A DNA stretch of 64,000 bases. Origin: Amycolatopsis sacchari. GTDB taxonomy: Bacteria; Actinomycetota; Actinomycetes; Mycobacteriales; Pseudonocardiaceae. The notes below the pieces were generated by a model. It was not told the origin of the DNA. It saw nothing but the letters and a program-made list of their open reading frames with translations, and made no database searches. A program made the translations under genes and the position numbers. This document shows positions 62,712-64,000 of the stretch, piece by piece. Numbering within the stretch: position 1 is the stretch's first letter; every line of letters begins with the position of its first letter. Location: positions 1 to 64,000 of the forward strand of contig NZ_FORP01000025.1 of the NCBI RefSeq assembly GCF_900114035.1. Direction: 5' to 3'.

Positions 62712-62879
62712 ATGAAGTTCAAGATCAGCCCCAGCGGGGCGCAGTGGTACTTCCGCATCTTCGTCACCGGCAACAGTCATGTTCTGGCGACGAGCGAGCT
62801 GTACCACAACAAGGCAGACGCGCGGCACGCCGCACAGTTGATCATTGACAACGCCGGCAGCGGCTACATCGAGGAGTAG
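62712..62879 (+). CDS. YegP/DUF1508-like mini-protein
   Basis: A 55-residue protein (MKFKISPSGAQWYFRIFVTG, then SHVLATSELYHNKADARHAA). The pattern of an F-x-I start, a YFRI strand, SEhY-xxK and a helix ending HAAQLIIDNA fits the DUF1508/YegP family, whose fold is a small alpha/beta unit. Function is unknown. Its base composition is clearly less GC-rich than that of its neighbours. It follows the DnaA-box cluster and is closed by a perfect hairpin at 62889. Confidence 0.8.
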   Translation: MKFKISPSGAQWYFRIFVTGNSHVLATSELYHNKADARHAAQLIIDNAGSGYIEE

Positions 62880-62888
62880 CAAGCAGAA

Positions 62889-62939
62889 AGAACCCCTGTG
62901 GTCCGAAGTGTTACCACCACCTCGGACCACAGGGGTTCT
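62889..62939 (+). terminator. 18-bp perfect hairpin terminator of the YegP-like gene
   Basis: 62889-62906 pairs perfectly with 62922-62939 around a 15-base loop, starting 9 bp after the stop codon. The strong stem followed by CTTGTG is a good rho-independent terminator by actinobacterial standards. Confidence 0.8.
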
Positions 62940-63133
62940 CTTGTGACCGTAAAACGGACAGCGTGATATTGCCATACTGACGAAGTTGTGGATCATCGAG
63001 TCCATCGAGTCACGGCCGTCAGTCCTGCCAACGCTTCCGTGACTGCGTTCGCACCTGGTCCGCGCCCACCGCTACGGGCCACTCCCGGCTTCTTGATCCA
63101 AAACGCCCCGCGCTCCTGCCCCTGTGGGCAAAG

Positions 63134-63691
63134 ATGGACCCCATGCACGTCACCCGCCGGAGGATGCCCGGCCAAGTCGTCGGGTCGTTGGTCGCCATCG
63201 TGTTCGGCGTGGTGTTCGTCGTGGTCAACAGTGGTGGGCTGCCCTCGCCGTGGCCGCTCGTGTTGCGGATCGCGGCCGCGGTCGTCGCCGTCGGGTTGCT
63301 CGTCGGGCTGCGCGGGGTCACGGCCCGGCCGGACGAGGGAAAGGGCTTCACCGACCGCCGTTACTGGCTCGTCGTCCTCGCGGAGGCCGTCGCCTTGTTC
63401 GGCGGGCTCGCGCTCATCAACGGCGTGTGGCGGCACAGCGAACTCGCCGTCGCGTGGATCGCGTTCGTCGTCGGGGTGCACTTCTTCGGGCTCGCCGTCG
63501 TGTTCCGGCTCCGCCGGTTCCACGCGCTCGGCGCGGTGCTGACCGTGCTCGGCCTCGCGGGGTTCGCGCTCGGCGCGGCAGGCGCCTCCGCGGCGACCAT
63601 CGCGCTCGTGTCCGGGGTGCTGTCCGGCGCCGCGCTGTTCGCGACCGTCGCGGTGTCGCTGCGCCTCACACCGCCGGCAACCGCCGCTTGA
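63134..63691 (+). CDS. Hypothetical membrane protein
   Basis: A 185-residue integral membrane protein with about five hydrophobic segments (VVGSLVAIVFGVVFVVVNSG, LVLRIAAAVVAVGLLVGLRG, YWLVVLAEAVALFGGLALIN, AWIAFVVGVHFFGLAVVFRL and others) and short polar ends. ATG 63134 or 63143 could be the start. I do not recognise the family. It overlaps the convergent VOC gene by 26 bp. Confidence 0.7.
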   Translation: MDPMHVTRRRMPGQVVGSLVAIVFGVVFVVVNSGGLPSPWPLVLRIAAAVVAVGLLVGLRGVTARPDEGKGFTDRRYWLVVLAEAVALFGGLALINGVWRHSELAVAWIAFVVGVHFFGLAVVFRLRRFHALGAVLTVLGLAGFALGAAGASAATIALVSGVLSGAALFATVAVSLRLTPPATAA

Positions 63692-64000
63692 GCAGGCAGA
63701 ACTCGTTCCCCTCCGGATCGGCGAGCACGTGCCACTCCTCGGTGCCCGTCTGGCCCACGTCGGCGCGCACCGCGCCCAGCGCGAGCAGCCGCTCCAGTTC
63801 CGCGTCCTGCTCACGGTCCGTCGGGTTCACGTCCAGGTGCAGCGGGAGCTTGCCACGCTTGGGAGCCGCCGAAGGGCTGAGCACCAGCGTCGGCTGCGGC
63901 CCGCCGAACCCGACGCCCGGCGGGCCGATTTCGATGCTCCCGTCGTCCTCCCTGCCGACCTCCACGTAGCCCAGCACCGCGCACCAGAACGCCGCCAGGC
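63666..64000 (-). CDS. VOC-superfamily (glyoxalase-like) protein, 5' end outside window
   Basis: The C-terminal 111 residues of a vicinal-oxygen-chelate protein running off the window edge. The visible part contains LAAFWCAVLGYVEVGREDDG, LPLHLDVNPTDREQDAELER and the C-terminal GTEEWHVLADPEGNEFCLLK, the hallmark of actinobacterial DUF-type glyoxalase/bleomycin-resistance-like proteins. It overlaps the convergent membrane-protein gene by 26 bp. Confidence 0.85.
   Translation of the reverse strand, partial: LAAFWCAVLGYVEVGREDDGSIEIGPPGVGFGGPQPTLVLSPSAAPKRGKLPLHLDVNPTDREQDAELERLLALGAVRADVGQTGTEEWHVLADPEGNEFCLLKRRLPAV

Overview
The window is very GC-rich, tightly packed actinobacterial chromosome. 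The gene set (DasR with a perfect dre site, CarD, LpqE and RadA, LuxR-type two-component systems, an ectABCD set and many GTG starts in 4-bp GTGA/ATGA overlaps) points to Pseudonocardiaceae, most likely an Amycolatopsis-like organism. That assignment is inference from gene content, because no rRNA is present. There is no prophage, insertion sequence or CRISPR array.

Layout. 0-4.6 kb: a 153-bp imperfect inverted-repeat element, a MarR regulator, and thiamine genes thiO-thiS-thiG behind a TPP riboswitch with divergent thiE. 4.7-9.8 kb: amino-sugar regulon, dasR plus an MFS exporter facing a SIS-domain isomerase/deaminase and a GlcNAc-type kinase, with the dre operator between them. 9.9-12.3 kb: an SGNH hydrolase, tandem 55-bp repeats and an uncharacterised two-gene operon whose first gene is a DUF6932-like nucleotidyltransferase. 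12.8-15.9 kb: ectABCD for (hydroxy)ectoine. 16-21 kb: Abi-alpha-like protein, LapA-domain protein, methyltransferase, a VOC dioxygenase with divergent MarR regulator, a degenerate tandem-repeat tract and a TIGR03084-like protein. 21-26.6 kb: aerobic benzoyl-CoA (box) genes boxC, boxB, a benzoate-CoA-type ligase and an amidohydrolase; boxA is not in the window. 26.7-34.6 kb: ilvD, a pair of 47-bp repeats, epoxide hydrolase, a frameshifted WYL regulator, cupin, CoA-binding protein, AraC regulator and alpha/beta hydrolase. 34.5-40.6 kb: CPBP protease, an ABC transporter (ATPase plus MacB/FtsX-type permease) and a divergent histidine kinase/response regulator. 40.7-48 kb: a secreted DUF11 protein, tRNA-Thr, an IclR / SnoaL-like / carotenoid-oxygenase set, an AhpD-like protein, GlsB and ThrE-like exporter. 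48.2-52.3 kb: otsA and an OtsB-GH15 fusion. 52.3-60 kb: a Uma2 gene with a duplicated 5' end, then a housekeeping block (radA, lpqE, carD, ispD, ispF, HAD hydrolase, cysS, rlmB) in the order I recall from mycobacteria. 60-64 kb: an MBOAT acyltransferase, a DnaA-box cluster next to a YegP-like mini-gene, a membrane protein and a partial VOC protein.

Stress physiology is a theme: ectoines and trehalose for osmoprotection, GlsB and AhpD-like proteins, and detoxification/aromatic genes. The most unusual signals are three helically phased DnaA boxes plus a fourth at 62.4-62.5 kb, the DUF6932 two-gene operon beside repeats, an IspD that lacks several family-defining motifs although it is in the correct operon, the frameshifted WYL regulator, and the tandem duplication with one-base indel at the start of the Uma2 gene.
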